From an uncultured Eubacteriaceae bacterium (GTDB taxonomy: Bacteria > Bacillota > Clostridia > Lachnospirales > CAG-274): a DNA stretch of 5,266 nt. Below the pieces are notes generated by a model. The model was not told the DNA's origin, searched no databases, and was given only the letters and a program-made list of their open reading frames with translations. Positions within the stretch are counted from its first letter, which is position 1; each line of letters opens with the position of its first letter. The position numbers and the translations under genes were made by a program. Location of the stretch: positions 1 to 5,266 of the forward strand of contig CAMNCZ010000109.1 of NCBI GenBank assembly GCA_946534775.1, written 5' to 3'. Shown in pieces: positions 1 through 5,266 of this stretch.

Positions 1-66
1 CAAGTTGAACCAAACAGCCTTAAAATTACCTCGCGCCCCGCTGTCTGCGTGTCATTTCGCACAAAG

Positions 67-100
67 CCCAAAACCCTGACACGGTGGCAGAGTTTTAGGG
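67..100. other. Imperfect hairpin in upstream spacer
   Basis: CCCAAAAC pairs with GTTTTAGGG (one bulged A), then CTG pairs with CAG after a C-A mismatch, around a loop near 79-87. No strong U-tract follows on either strand, so it is a doubtful terminator for an upstream gene. The rest of 1-130 shows no recognisable gene. Confidence 0.3.
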
Positions 101-131
101 AAAATTATTATAAATTTACCAAAATCTTGTT

Positions 132-154
132 AATTGATTTTTTTAAAATCGATT
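132..154. promoter_or_regulatory. AT-rich inverted repeat at the promoter, possible operator
   Basis: AATTGATTTT (132-141) and AAAATCGATT (145-154) are inverted copies with one mismatch and a 3-base gap, touching the -35 box. The placement suits a repressor or activator site, but AT-rich DNA gives such repeats by chance fairly often. No known regulator consensus was recognised. Confidence 0.3.
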
Positions 155-181
155 GAATAAAGTTTTATGATATATTACAAT
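153..181 (+). promoter_or_regulatory. Sigma-A-type promoter
   Basis: TTGAAT (153-158) and TACAAT (176-181) are separated by exactly 17 bases, close to the TTGACA/TATAAT consensus. Transcription would start near 188, giving a leader of about 35 bases. A second candidate -10, TATGAT (166-171), lacks a good -35. The call is from sequence only. Confidence 0.6.
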
Positions 182-210
182 TAACCTATAGGAAAATTAA
201 AATTTGATTA

Positions 211-217
211 GAGGAGG
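211..217 (+). promoter_or_regulatory. Ribosome binding site
   Basis: GAGGAGG lies 6 bases before the ATG at 224, a near-perfect Shine-Dalgarno sequence that fixes the start codon and implies strong translation. Confidence 0.93.
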
Positions 218-223
218 ATCAAA

Positions 224-331
224 ATGAAATTTAAAAGAGCGAAATTCAGAAAAGTCGCAGCGGCAATTACAGCAGCAATGTGTTTCAGCGGTTCGTTTGC
301 GGGCTTTGGCACAAGCGTTGTGACGGCAGCC
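224..331 (+). other. Sec signal peptide (aa 1-36)
   Basis: A basic n-region (MKFKRAKFRK) is followed by a hydrophobic, Ala-rich core (aa 11-29) and a VTAA segment giving an AxA-like signal peptidase I site near A35/A36. The mature protein would start near V37/S38. C20 is not in a lipobox (residues before it are A-A-M), so a lipoprotein is unlikely. The cleavage position is uncertain by a few residues. Confidence 0.88.
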
Positions 332-3300
332 GTTTCAAACGACTTTGAGTACACCTACGAAGGCTGGTGTGCAAGCGGCAGTGCCGAGATAACATCGGCA
401 CAGGATGAAACGAACGGTTCACGCGCAATGTATGTATCAAACAGACAAAGCGGCAGCGACGGCGCAGTTTCGGAAAAAGGCTTTTATCTTGAGGGCGGGG
501 TAAAATATAATTATAATGTAAAAGTTAAGGGAAACGAGGCGGACAGATTTTATCTTACACTCCGTTGGCTCGATCCCGAAAGCGGCGAATATTCAAGCAA
601 AGTTATTGCAGAAAAAGATGTGAAAGCGGGCGAATGGACAGACCTTTCGGCAAAATTTAAAGCACCGAAGGGCAGTATAAACCTTACGTTGTTTATCACA
701 TCAGACAGCGCGCAGGACTTTGCCTTTGACGATGTAACAGTAACTTACAGGGGCGAAAGCGGCCTTGTATATGCGGCAGACAAGGGCCTTAAAGACGAGT
801 TTGCACGTTATTTTAAAGTAGGTACGGCAGTTCCCGCAAGCCTTATGTCAAACAGCAAGGCAACAGCCATTATTTTAAAGGACTTCAACTCCGTAACGTG
901 TGAAAACGAGTTGAAACCCGATGCAACGCTTGTTCAGTGGAAATGCAGCGGCGACAATGTAGGCGTACAGATAGGCAGCGGCGCAGCGGCTATTATGGAT
1001 TTCTGCGTTAAAAACAATATCGGTATGCGCGGTCACACAATGGTATGGTACAGCCAGACACCCGAGTGGTTCTTTAAAGAGGGCTACAACAAAAATAACA
1101 ACTGGGTATCAAAATCGACAATGGACAAACGTATGGAAAGCTACATAAAAAATATGTTTTCCACTATAAAAAGCCAGTACCCGAGTCTTAACCTTTACTG
1201 CTACGATATCTGCAACGAATGTATAAGCGACGATTCAAACCGCACAAAATACAACGGCGGTTCGAGGGCGCCGGGCTTTGGCAACGGAAAATCACCCTGG
1301 GTACAGATATACGGTGACAACAGCTTTGTGGAAAAGGCTTATACCTACGCAAGAAGATACGCACCGAGCGGCTGCAAGCTTTTCTACAACGATTACAACG
1401 AATATTGGGACCACAAGCGCGATTCCATATACAATATGTGTAAATCGCTTTACAGCAAGGGACTTCTTGACGGTATCGGTATGCAGTCGCATATCGCGGC
1501 AGACGGCGCAAACGGATTTACGGGCATAAACAACTATACAAAAGCCCTTCAGATGTATGCGGGCATCGGCTGCGAGGTGCACATCTCCGAGCTTGATATC
1601 GACATAAAAACACCAAGCGGAAATTACTCCGACTATGACCAGGCACAAAAATACAAGGCTATATTCCAGGCTGCTATGAACGTAAACAACAGCGGTTCAA
1701 AGGGCAAGGTAACTGCCGTATGTGTTTGGGGTATAGATGATGCTCACTCCTGGGTAAATATGAATAACGATGCGGGAAGCAATCCTTTGCTTTACAACAG
1801 CAGTTTCCAACCCAAGACAGCTTACAACACACTTATGAGTATGGTTCCGTCGTCTCAGTGGGGCAACGGTTCGGGCAGTTCAAGCAATACCGGCAGCAAT
1901 TCAAGCAGCGCCGCACAGCCCAACAGCTACGGCTGGTACTTTGACAGCGCTTTTGAAAGCGGCACGGACGACTGGAAAGGCCGCGGCTCGGCAAGCGTAG
2001 CATCGTCTTCAAGCGAACACTATGTAGGCAGCAAATCGCTTTATGTTTCGGGCAGAACAGCAACCTGGAACGGCGCACAGAAAGCACTTGACACGGCAAC
2101 TTATGTTCCCGGCAAAGCATACAGTTTCAGCACAAATGTAAAATATACAAGCGGCAATGCATCGGAAACATTCTATCTTAAACTTCAGTACGATGCAAAC
2201 GGCAAAACAAACTACGCAACAATAGCCGAAGGCACTTTACAAAAAGGCAGCTGGGCACAGCTTGCAAACAAAAACTTCACTATCCCATCGGGGGCAAGCA
2301 ATATGCAGCTTTATGTTGAGACCGCAAGTTCAAACTGCGATTTCTTTATGGACGAAGCGATAGCTGCGGTTTCGGGCACAAGCATTTCGGGTGCGGGCAG
2401 CAGCAGTTCAAACACAAGCAGCAGCAACAATAACAATAACAATAACAATAACAATAACACTAACAATAACAACAATACTAATACAAACACAAATACAAAT
2501 ACTAACACAAATACTAACACAAACGGTACAAAGGTATCAAAAAGCTGGAATTTCTCCGATACACAGTTTAACGGCCTTCGTACAATAACAGACAGCGTAA
2601 CTATCGACGGTATCAAGATACTTGCTACAAGCAGCAAGCCCGTTTCCGTACCGTCTGCGCCCCAGACACTTAACGGCACTACATACAATTACTGCCTGGC
2701 ACTGGGCGGCGGCGGAAGCACGACATACCGCGCGGTAGCAATACCCGTAAGCGGTTCCACAACACTTAAAGTTACCGCAAAAACCACGGGTTCCGACACA
2801 AGAACGCTTGCGGTTGTAAACGACAGCGGCCGGCAGGTAGGTTCTATGAACGTTACAAATTCACTTTCGACCAACGAAGTGACCATAAACGGCAACGGCA
2901 CTCTTTACCTCTATTCCGTAAGAAACGGCATAAATATCTATAAAATACAGATAGATACGACGGGTTCTCTTCCGGGCAGCGGTTCAAGCACAAACACAAA
3001 CACTAATACTAATACTAATACTAATACTAATACAAATACTAATACTAATACTAACACTAATACCAATACAAATACCAACAACAACTCAAACACAAACACA
3101 CAGCCCAATTCATACGGTTGGTACTTTGACTACACCTTTGAAGGCGGCAAGGAAAACTGGGGTGCAAGAGGCGATGCAAATGTTTCCACAAACACTTCGC
3201 AGGCATTTGTGGGCATCAGGTCTTTAAGGATAAAAGACAGAACGGCAACCTGGAACGGCGCACAGAAGGCGCTTGACAGCAATGTATTTAAACCGGGCAG

Positions 3301-5062
3301 CGCTTACAGTTTCAGCGCAAACGTAAAATACATCAGCGGCAACGCAACCGAGCCTTTCTACTTTAAATTGCAGTACAATGCAGGCGGCACAACACATTAC
3401 GCAACAATAGCCGAAGCGACGGTACAAAAAGACGTCTGGACACAGCTTGCAAACAAAAACTTTACGATACCTTCGGGCGCATCGGATATGTATCTGTATG
3501 TTGAAACAGGCAGCACAAACTGCGAATACTTTATGGACGAAGTTATAGGCGCAAAACCCGGGACAACCATCTCGGGCGGCGCAAGCGCAGCTGCAAGCAA
3601 CAATACAAATACAAATACAAATACAAACAACACAACAACTTCCGCACCCGACAGAAACGCTATGAACAGCCTGTTCTCTTCCGTAAAACCCGGTTGGAGT
3701 TTCAAGGACAGTTCAAACAACAACCCGCTTTACACACAGCGTTTCGGCGCAGACCCGGGTGTTATGGAATACAACGGCAGGGTTTATGTTTATATGACAA
3801 ACGACGTGCTTGAATACGGCAGCGACGGCAAGATCAAAGAAAACACGTTTTCAAAGATCAACAAAATAAACATCATCTCTTCCGATGATATGGTAAACTG
3901 GACCGACCACGGCAGCGTACAGGTCGCAGGTTCAAACGGTGTTGCAAAATGGGCCACCTGTTCCTGGGCACCCTGCGCAGCGCATAAAACAATAAACGGC
4001 AAAGAAAAATTCTTTATGTATTTCTGCAACGGCGGCAACGGCGTGAGCGTTATCACGGCCGACAGCCCCACAGGCCCCTGGAGCGATCCTCTCGGCCACG
4101 CACTTATAACGCGCAGCACCGCCAACTGCGGCAACGTAACCTGGCTTTTCGACCCCGCAGTTATGGTGGATAAAGACGGTACGGGCTATCTTTGCTTCGG
4201 CGGCGGCGTACCTTCGGGCAAGGAATCAAACCCCGGTACGGCAAGAATAGTAAAACTCGGCAGCGATATGATAAGCCTTGCGGGCACACCGCAGACACTA
4301 AATCCTCCGTATCTTTTCGAGGATTCGGGCATAAACAGGATAGGCAGCAAATATTACTACACCTACTGTTCAAACTTTAACACATCGGGCAATCCCTACG
4401 GTATGGGCGGCGGCTGCATACAGTATATGGTAGCCGACAATCCGATGGGTCCGTACACTTACGGCGGACAGGTACTCGGCAGCACTTACGCTATCGACGG
4501 CCGCGGCGGCAACAACCACCACAGCATAGTTGAACTTAACGGCAGGCTTTACCTCTTCTACCATACACGCCTTATGGAAGATGTTTACAACATTTCCGCA
4601 AGCGCAGGCGGCTACAGAAGCCCTATGGTAAACGCGCTTAACACAAACGGCACGGCACTCAGCCAGGTAAGCGGCAATAAAGCGGGCGTATCGCAGCTTA
4701 AAACGCTTAACCCCTACTCAAAGGTACAGGCCGAGACCATCAGCCGTCAAAGCGGCATAAATGTAAGCGGCACGGGCGACACCGTAGTTACCGACATACA
4801 AAAAGGCGACTGGATCGGCATTAAGGGTGTAAACTTCTCGAAAGGTACATCAAAAATAACAGTAAGGGCAAAATCTTCAAGCGGTGCCGCAATAAAGATA
4901 TGCACAGGCAGCGAAAGCGGCAGTGCAATAGGTTATGTTCAGGTACCCGCAGGTTCATCCTTCACCGATATCACGGTTCCCGTTGACAATGTAAGCGGCA
5001 CAAAAGACCTTTACTTTGTATTCGGCGGCAATATGGAGTTTGACTACTGGTACTTCTCGTAA
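224..5062 (+). CDS. Secreted bifunctional GH10 xylanase / GH43 arabinofuranosidase with CBM22 and CBM6 modules
   Basis: Predicted extracellular arabinoxylan-degrading enzyme of 1612 residues. Order: signal peptide (1-36), CBM22-like (39-176), GH10 (180-543), CBM22-like (568-716), Asn/Thr linker, unnamed beta-rich module (774-912), Thr-Asn linker, CBM22-like (963-1111), GH43 (1143-1492), CBM6 (1496-1612). Both catalytic sites look intact: GH10 acid/base E332 (motif YDICNE) and nucleophile E456 (HISELD); GH43 D1177 (FGADPG), D1310 (WLFDPA) and E1366 (FEDSGI). By family knowledge GH10 cleaves beta-1,4-xylan internally, and GH43 enzymes of this type release arabinose from arabinoxylan. The ATG at 224 is chosen because GAGGAGG lies 6 bases upstream and a typical signal peptide follows at once. 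The gene appears to be monocistronic, with its own promoter and terminator. No dockerin, SLH, LPXTG or membrane anchor is seen. The frame is unbroken, with no sign of decay. The class is very sure; exact substrate preference is inferred. Confidence 0.96.
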   Translation: MKFKRAKFRKVAAAITAAMCFSGSFAGFGTSVVTAAVSNDFEYTYEGWCASGSAEITSAQDETNGSRAMYVSNRQSGSDGAVSEKGFYLEGGVKYNYNVKVKGNEADRFYLTLRWLDPESGEYSSKVIAEKDVKAGEWTDLSAKFKAPKGSINLTLFITSDSAQDFAFDDVTVTYRGESGLVYAADKGLKDEFARYFKVGTAVPASLMSNSKATAIILKDFNSVTCENELKPDATLVQWKCSGDNVGVQIGSGAAAIMDFCVKNNIGMRGHTMVWYSQTPEWFFKEGYNKNNNWVSKSTMDKRMESYIKNMFSTIKSQYPSLNLYCYDICNECISDDSNRTKYNGGSRAPGFGNGKSPWVQIYGDNSFVEKAYTYARRYAPSGCKLFYNDYNEYWDHKRDSIYNMCKSLYSKGLLDGIGMQSHIAADGANGFTGINNYTKALQMYAGIGCEVHISELDIDIKTPSGNYSDYDQAQKYKAIFQAAMNVNNSGSKGKVTAVCVWGIDDAHSWVNMNNDAGSNPLLYNSSFQPKTAYNTLMSMVPSSQWGNGSGSSSNTGSNSSSAAQPNSYGWYFDSAFESGTDDWKGRGSASVASSSSEHYVGSKSLYVSGRTATWNGAQKALDTATYVPGKAYSFSTNVKYTSGNASETFYLKLQYDANGKTNYATIAEGTLQKGSWAQLANKNFTIPSGASNMQLYVETASSNCDFFMDEAIAAVSGTSISGAGSSSSNTSSSNNNNNNNNNNNTNNNNNTNTNTNTNTNTNTNTNGTKVSKSWNFSDTQFNGLRTITDSVTIDGIKILATSSKPVSVPSAPQTLNGTTYNYCLALGGGGSTTYRAVAIPVSGSTTLKVTAKTTGSDTRTLAVVNDSGRQVGSMNVTNSLSTNEVTINGNGTLYLYSVRNGINIYKIQIDTTGSLPGSGSSTNTNTNTNTNTNTNTNTNTNTNTNTNTNTNNNSNTNTQPNSYGWYFDYTFEGGKENWGARGDANVSTNTSQAFVGIRSLRIKDRTATWNGAQKALDSNVFKPGSAYSFSANVKYISGNATEPFYFKLQYNAGGTTHYATIAEATVQKDVWTQLANKNFTIPSGASDMYLYVETGSTNCEYFMDEVIGAKPGTTISGGASAAASNNTNTNTNTNNTTTSAPDRNAMNSLFSSVKPGWSFKDSSNNNPLYTQRFGADPGVMEYNGRVYVYMTNDVLEYGSDGKIKENTFSKINKINIISSDDMVNWTDHGSVQVAGSNGVAKWATCSWAPCAAHKTINGKEKFFMYFCNGGNGVSVITADSPTGPWSDPLGHALITRSTANCGNVTWLFDPAVMVDKDGTGYLCFGGGVPSGKESNPGTARIVKLGSDMISLAGTPQTLNPPYLFEDSGINRIGSKYYYTYCSNFNTSGNPYGMGGGCIQYMVADNPMGPYTYGGQVLGSTYAIDGRGGNNHHSIVELNGRLYLFYHTRLMEDVYNISASAGGYRSPMVNALNTNGTALSQVSGNKAGVSQLKTLNPYSKVQAETISRQSGINVSGTGDTVVTDIQKGDWIGIKGVNFSKGTSKITVRAKSSSGAAIKICTGSESGSAIGYVQVPAGSSFTDITVPVDNVSGTKDLYFVFGGNMEFDYWYFS
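338..751 (+). other. CBM22-like module A (aa 39-176), N-terminal to GH10
   Basis: A beta-sandwich carbohydrate-binding module of the CBM4/9/22 type, starting NDFEYTYEGW and ending with the family-typical DFAFDDVTV strand (D169-D170). CBM22 modules directly before GH10 are a common arrangement in clostridial xylanases. This copy is diverged from modules B and C: where they have RTATWNGA it has RQSGSDGA (R74 to A81), so the conserved Trp is Ser78. It may bind xylan weakly or serve mainly to stabilise the GH10 domain. Confidence 0.8.
761..1852 (+). other. GH10 endo-beta-1,4-xylanase catalytic domain (aa 180-543)
   Basis: A retaining xylanase with the (beta/alpha)8 fold, expected to cut the xylan backbone. 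The family landmarks appear in order: ENELKPD (from E227), RGHTMVW (R269 to W275, with H271), YDICNE with acid/base E332, LFYNDYNEY, GMQSH (H423), HISELD with nucleophile E456, and VWGIDDAHSW (W502 to W510), the glycone-subsite Trp region. Its length of about 360 residues fits a full GH10 domain. The YDICNE form varies from the commonest WDVVNE but keeps the Asn-Glu pair. It ends at a Ser/Gly/Asn linker (aa 545-566). Confidence 0.96.
1925..2371 (+). other. CBM22-like module B (aa 568-716)
   Basis: A xylan-binding module candidate of the CBM4/9/22 type: SYGWYFD start, RTATWNGA with W615, KLQYDANG, and FFMDEAI near the end. It aligns without gaps to module C over 158 residues (aa 566-723 against 961-1118); by hand count 104 positions are identical (about 66 percent), so the two are an internal duplication. 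The shared Arg, Trp and Asp/Glu positions suggest that both are able to bind. Whether a classifier assigns CBM22 rather than CBM4/9 should be checked by profile. Confidence 0.8.
2426..2524 (+). repeat. Asn/Thr low-complexity linker repeat (aa 735-767)
   Basis: In-frame simple repeat. It opens with AACAAT repeated five times plus AAC, giving eleven Asn codons in a row, then Asn-rich and Thr-Asn dipeptides to N767. It encodes a flexible linker between module B and the unnamed module. The unit length is a multiple of three, so slippage would change linker length without breaking the frame. Confidence 0.9.
2543..2959 (+). other. Unnamed beta-rich accessory module (aa 774-912)
   Basis: A domain of about 139 residues set off on both sides by Asn/Thr linkers. 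It starts SWNFSDTQF and ends with NGINIYKIQI. It alternates hydrophobic and polar residues with many Thr, Ser and Gly, as in a beta-sandwich, and contains LALGGGGS, RAVAIPVSG, KVTAKTTGSDTRTLAVV and TLYLYSV. From memory, similar domains sit beside polysaccharide lyases and other secreted enzymes in Firmicutes and Bacteroidetes, but I cannot assign a named family. A carbohydrate-binding role is inferred from context only. Confidence 0.6.
2990..3100 (+). repeat. Thr-Asn repeat linker (aa 923-959)
   Basis: Fifteen Thr-Asn dipeptides in a row (2990-3079), then NNSNTNT. At the DNA level it includes five perfect tandem copies of the hexamer ACTAAT (3002-3031), then variants with ACA, ACC and AAC codons. 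The unit differs from the AACAAT repeat at 2426-2458, so the two linkers probably expanded separately. It links the unnamed module to CBM22-like module C. Confidence 0.92.
3110..3556 (+). other. CBM22-like module C (aa 963-1111)
   Basis: Duplicate of module B with the same SYGWYFD start, RTATWNGA motif (W1010), KLQYNAGG, QLANKNFTIPSGAS block and FMDEVI end. The identical blocks cluster in the likely ligand-contact and core strands, while the first 45 residues differ most, which suggests selection on the binding face rather than a very recent copy. It sits before the GH43 domain and would tether that half to xylan. Confidence 0.8.
3599..3640 (+). repeat. Short Asn/Thr linker (aa 1126-1139)
   Basis: A third, shorter Asn/Thr linker (NNTNTNTNTNNTTT) made mostly of ACA-AAT codon pairs. 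It follows an Ala/Ser/Gly stretch and separates CBM22-like module C from the GH43 domain. Confidence 0.85.
3650..4699 (+). other. GH43 arabinofuranosidase catalytic domain (aa 1143-1492)
   Basis: An inverting five-bladed beta-propeller hydrolase. The three acidic residues are visible: D1177 in FGADPG (general base), D1310 in WLFDPAV (pKa modulator) and E1366 in FEDSGI (general acid). Nearby blocks such as DDMVNWTDHG, SWAPCAAHK, DNPMGPYTY, GGNNHH and YRSP closely match my memory of Bacillus subtilis XynD, an arabinoxylan arabinofuranohydrolase that removes alpha-1,2- and alpha-1,3-linked arabinose from singly substituted xylose. The spacing of the three acids (133 and 56 residues) suits that type. 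A beta-xylosidase role is possible but less likely given this resemblance. Confidence 0.92.
4709..5059 (+). other. C-terminal CBM6 module (aa 1496-1612)
   Basis: Starts NPYSKVQAETIS, with the CBM6-typical Ala-Glu pair (E1504), continues through GDWIGIKGVNF, a SGSAIGYVQVP strand and LYFVFGG, and ends FDYWYFS just before the stop. CBM6 modules bind xylan or related glucans through aromatic residues in a cleft; the Trp in GDWIG and the final Tyr/Trp are candidate contacts. It joins the GH43 domain without a low-complexity linker, as in Bacillus subtilis XynD, so the two probably form one rigid unit. Confidence 0.88.
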
Positions 5063-5069
5063 AACTACG

Positions 5070-5087
5070 CTAAAAGTTGACTTTTAG
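5070..5087. repeat. Perfect palindrome after the stop codon
   Basis: CTAAAAGT and ACTTTTAG are exact inverted copies around TG, beginning 8 bases after the stop. As RNA it could form a 7-bp AU-rich hairpin with a four-base loop. There is no U-run after it, so it is not itself a terminator. Confidence 0.5.
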
Positions 5088-5102
5088 ATAACTCTCCACT
5101 TT

Positions 5103-5140
5103 AAAAGACCTTACCGGGCTACTCTCGGCAAGGTCTTTTT
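5103..5140 (+). terminator. Rho-independent terminator of the xylanase gene
   Basis: AAAAGACCTT (5103-5112) pairs perfectly with AAGGTCTTTT (5130-5139); inside, after one mismatch, CCG pairs with CGG. The 3' arm runs into a U-tract (5136-5140) followed by more T-rich sequence. The A-run on the 5' side means it might also stop transcription from the other strand. Confidence 0.92.
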
Positions 5141-5175
5141 GGTTTCTTTGCATTATTCGCGCAAATTTTAAATGT

Positions 5176-5208
5176 GAGGGTGCCGCGTTATGCAGCACCC
5201 TCGTTTTT
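5176..5208 (+). terminator. Second rho-independent terminator
   Basis: GAGGGTGC (5176-5183) pairs perfectly with GCACCCTC (5195-5202), with two more pairs inside after a mismatch, followed by GTTTTT. It lies 35 bases after the first terminator and points the same way, either as a back-up or as the end of a short separate transcript. Confidence 0.82.
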
Positions 5209-5219
5209 GATATATTATA

Positions 5220-5255
5220 GTAAACGACAAAAGTCTTTGGACTTTGGGCGTTTAC
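5220..5255. repeat. Nested inverted repeat near window end
   Basis: GTAAACG (5220-5226) pairs with CGTTTAC (5249-5255), and inside it AAAGTC (5230-5235) pairs with GACTTT (5240-5245), separated by a small internal loop. No U-tract follows, so it is more like an operator, a leader structure or a dispersed repeat than a terminator. What lies downstream is outside the window. Confidence 0.55.
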
Positions 5256-5266
5256 TTGCGCCGACT

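Noticed and set aside
1..156. Open frame without start, ending at TGA 154-156 (possible tail of an upstream gene)
   Set aside because: About 51 codons with no recognisable domain, codon choice unlike the xylanase gene, and its end runs through the AT-rich promoter region and overlaps the -35 box. Most likely chance, though a partial upstream gene cannot be excluded from this window.
263..292. Possible lipoprotein signal around C20
   Set aside because: The residues before the Cys (A-A-M) do not fit a lipobox, and an AxA-type cleavage site follows at about residue 35.
1188..1648. Overlapping frames on both strands inside the GH10 region
   Set aside because: Shadows of the real coding frame, with Arg/Cys-rich translations that lack any domain sense, while the GH10 frame has every family motif.
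2311..2688. Antisense open frame with a Leu/Val run that looks like a membrane segment
   Set aside because: It is the reverse reading of the Asn/Thr linker repeat; the absence of stops and the apparent hydrophobic helix follow from the repeat composition. No ribosome binding site supports it. The same applies to the antisense frame at 3397-3723.
2426..3100. CRISPR-like array from the regular repeats
   Set aside because: The repeats are 6-base units in frame with no unique spacers; they encode Asn/Thr linkers.
5209..5220. Promoter for a downstream gene, -10-like TATTAT at 5213-5218
   Set aside because: No -35 box at a suitable distance; the position 16-18 bases upstream falls inside the second terminator hairpin.

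Overview
The window holds one complete, very large gene (224-5062, + strand, 1612 codons) with its promoter, ribosome binding site and terminators. It encodes a secreted, multi-modular hemicellulase. The likely source is an anaerobic, fibre-degrading Clostridia-type Firmicute, for example a Ruminococcus/Oscillospiraceae relative from a gut, rumen or digester. The grounds are the strong GAGGAGG ribosome binding site, AT-rich spacers, U-tract terminators, a long Lys/Arg-rich signal peptide, Asn/Thr low-complexity linkers, and the CBM22-GH10 and GH43-CBM6 module families. The species cannot be named from the sequence alone.

Layout: 1-223 is an upstream spacer with a weak hairpin (67-100), an AT-rich inverted repeat (132-154), a sigma-A-like promoter (153-181) and the RBS (211-217). 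The protein then runs: signal peptide (aa 1-36), CBM22-like module A (39-176), GH10 endo-xylanase (180-543), Ser/Gly/Asn linker, CBM22-like module B (568-716), Asn/Thr linker (735-767), an unnamed beta-rich module (774-912), a long Thr-Asn repeat linker (923-959), CBM22-like module C (963-1111), a short Asn/Thr linker (1126-1139), GH43 arabinofuranosidase (1143-1492) and CBM6 (1496-1612). The spacer 5063-5266 holds a perfect small palindrome just after the stop codon, two rho-independent terminators in tandem, and a third dyad near the window edge. I see no second protein-coding gene.

How it works together: the GH10 part should cut the xylan backbone. The GH43 part, which closely resembles Bacillus subtilis arabinoxylan arabinofuranohydrolase XynD as I remember it, should remove arabinose side chains that block the backbone. 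The CBM22 and CBM6 modules should hold the enzyme on xylan. No dockerin, SLH repeat, LPXTG signal or C-terminal membrane helix is visible, so the protein looks like a freely secreted, non-cellulosomal enzyme. The main unknown is the unnamed module 774-912. All domain calls come from reading motifs by eye; no database search was run.
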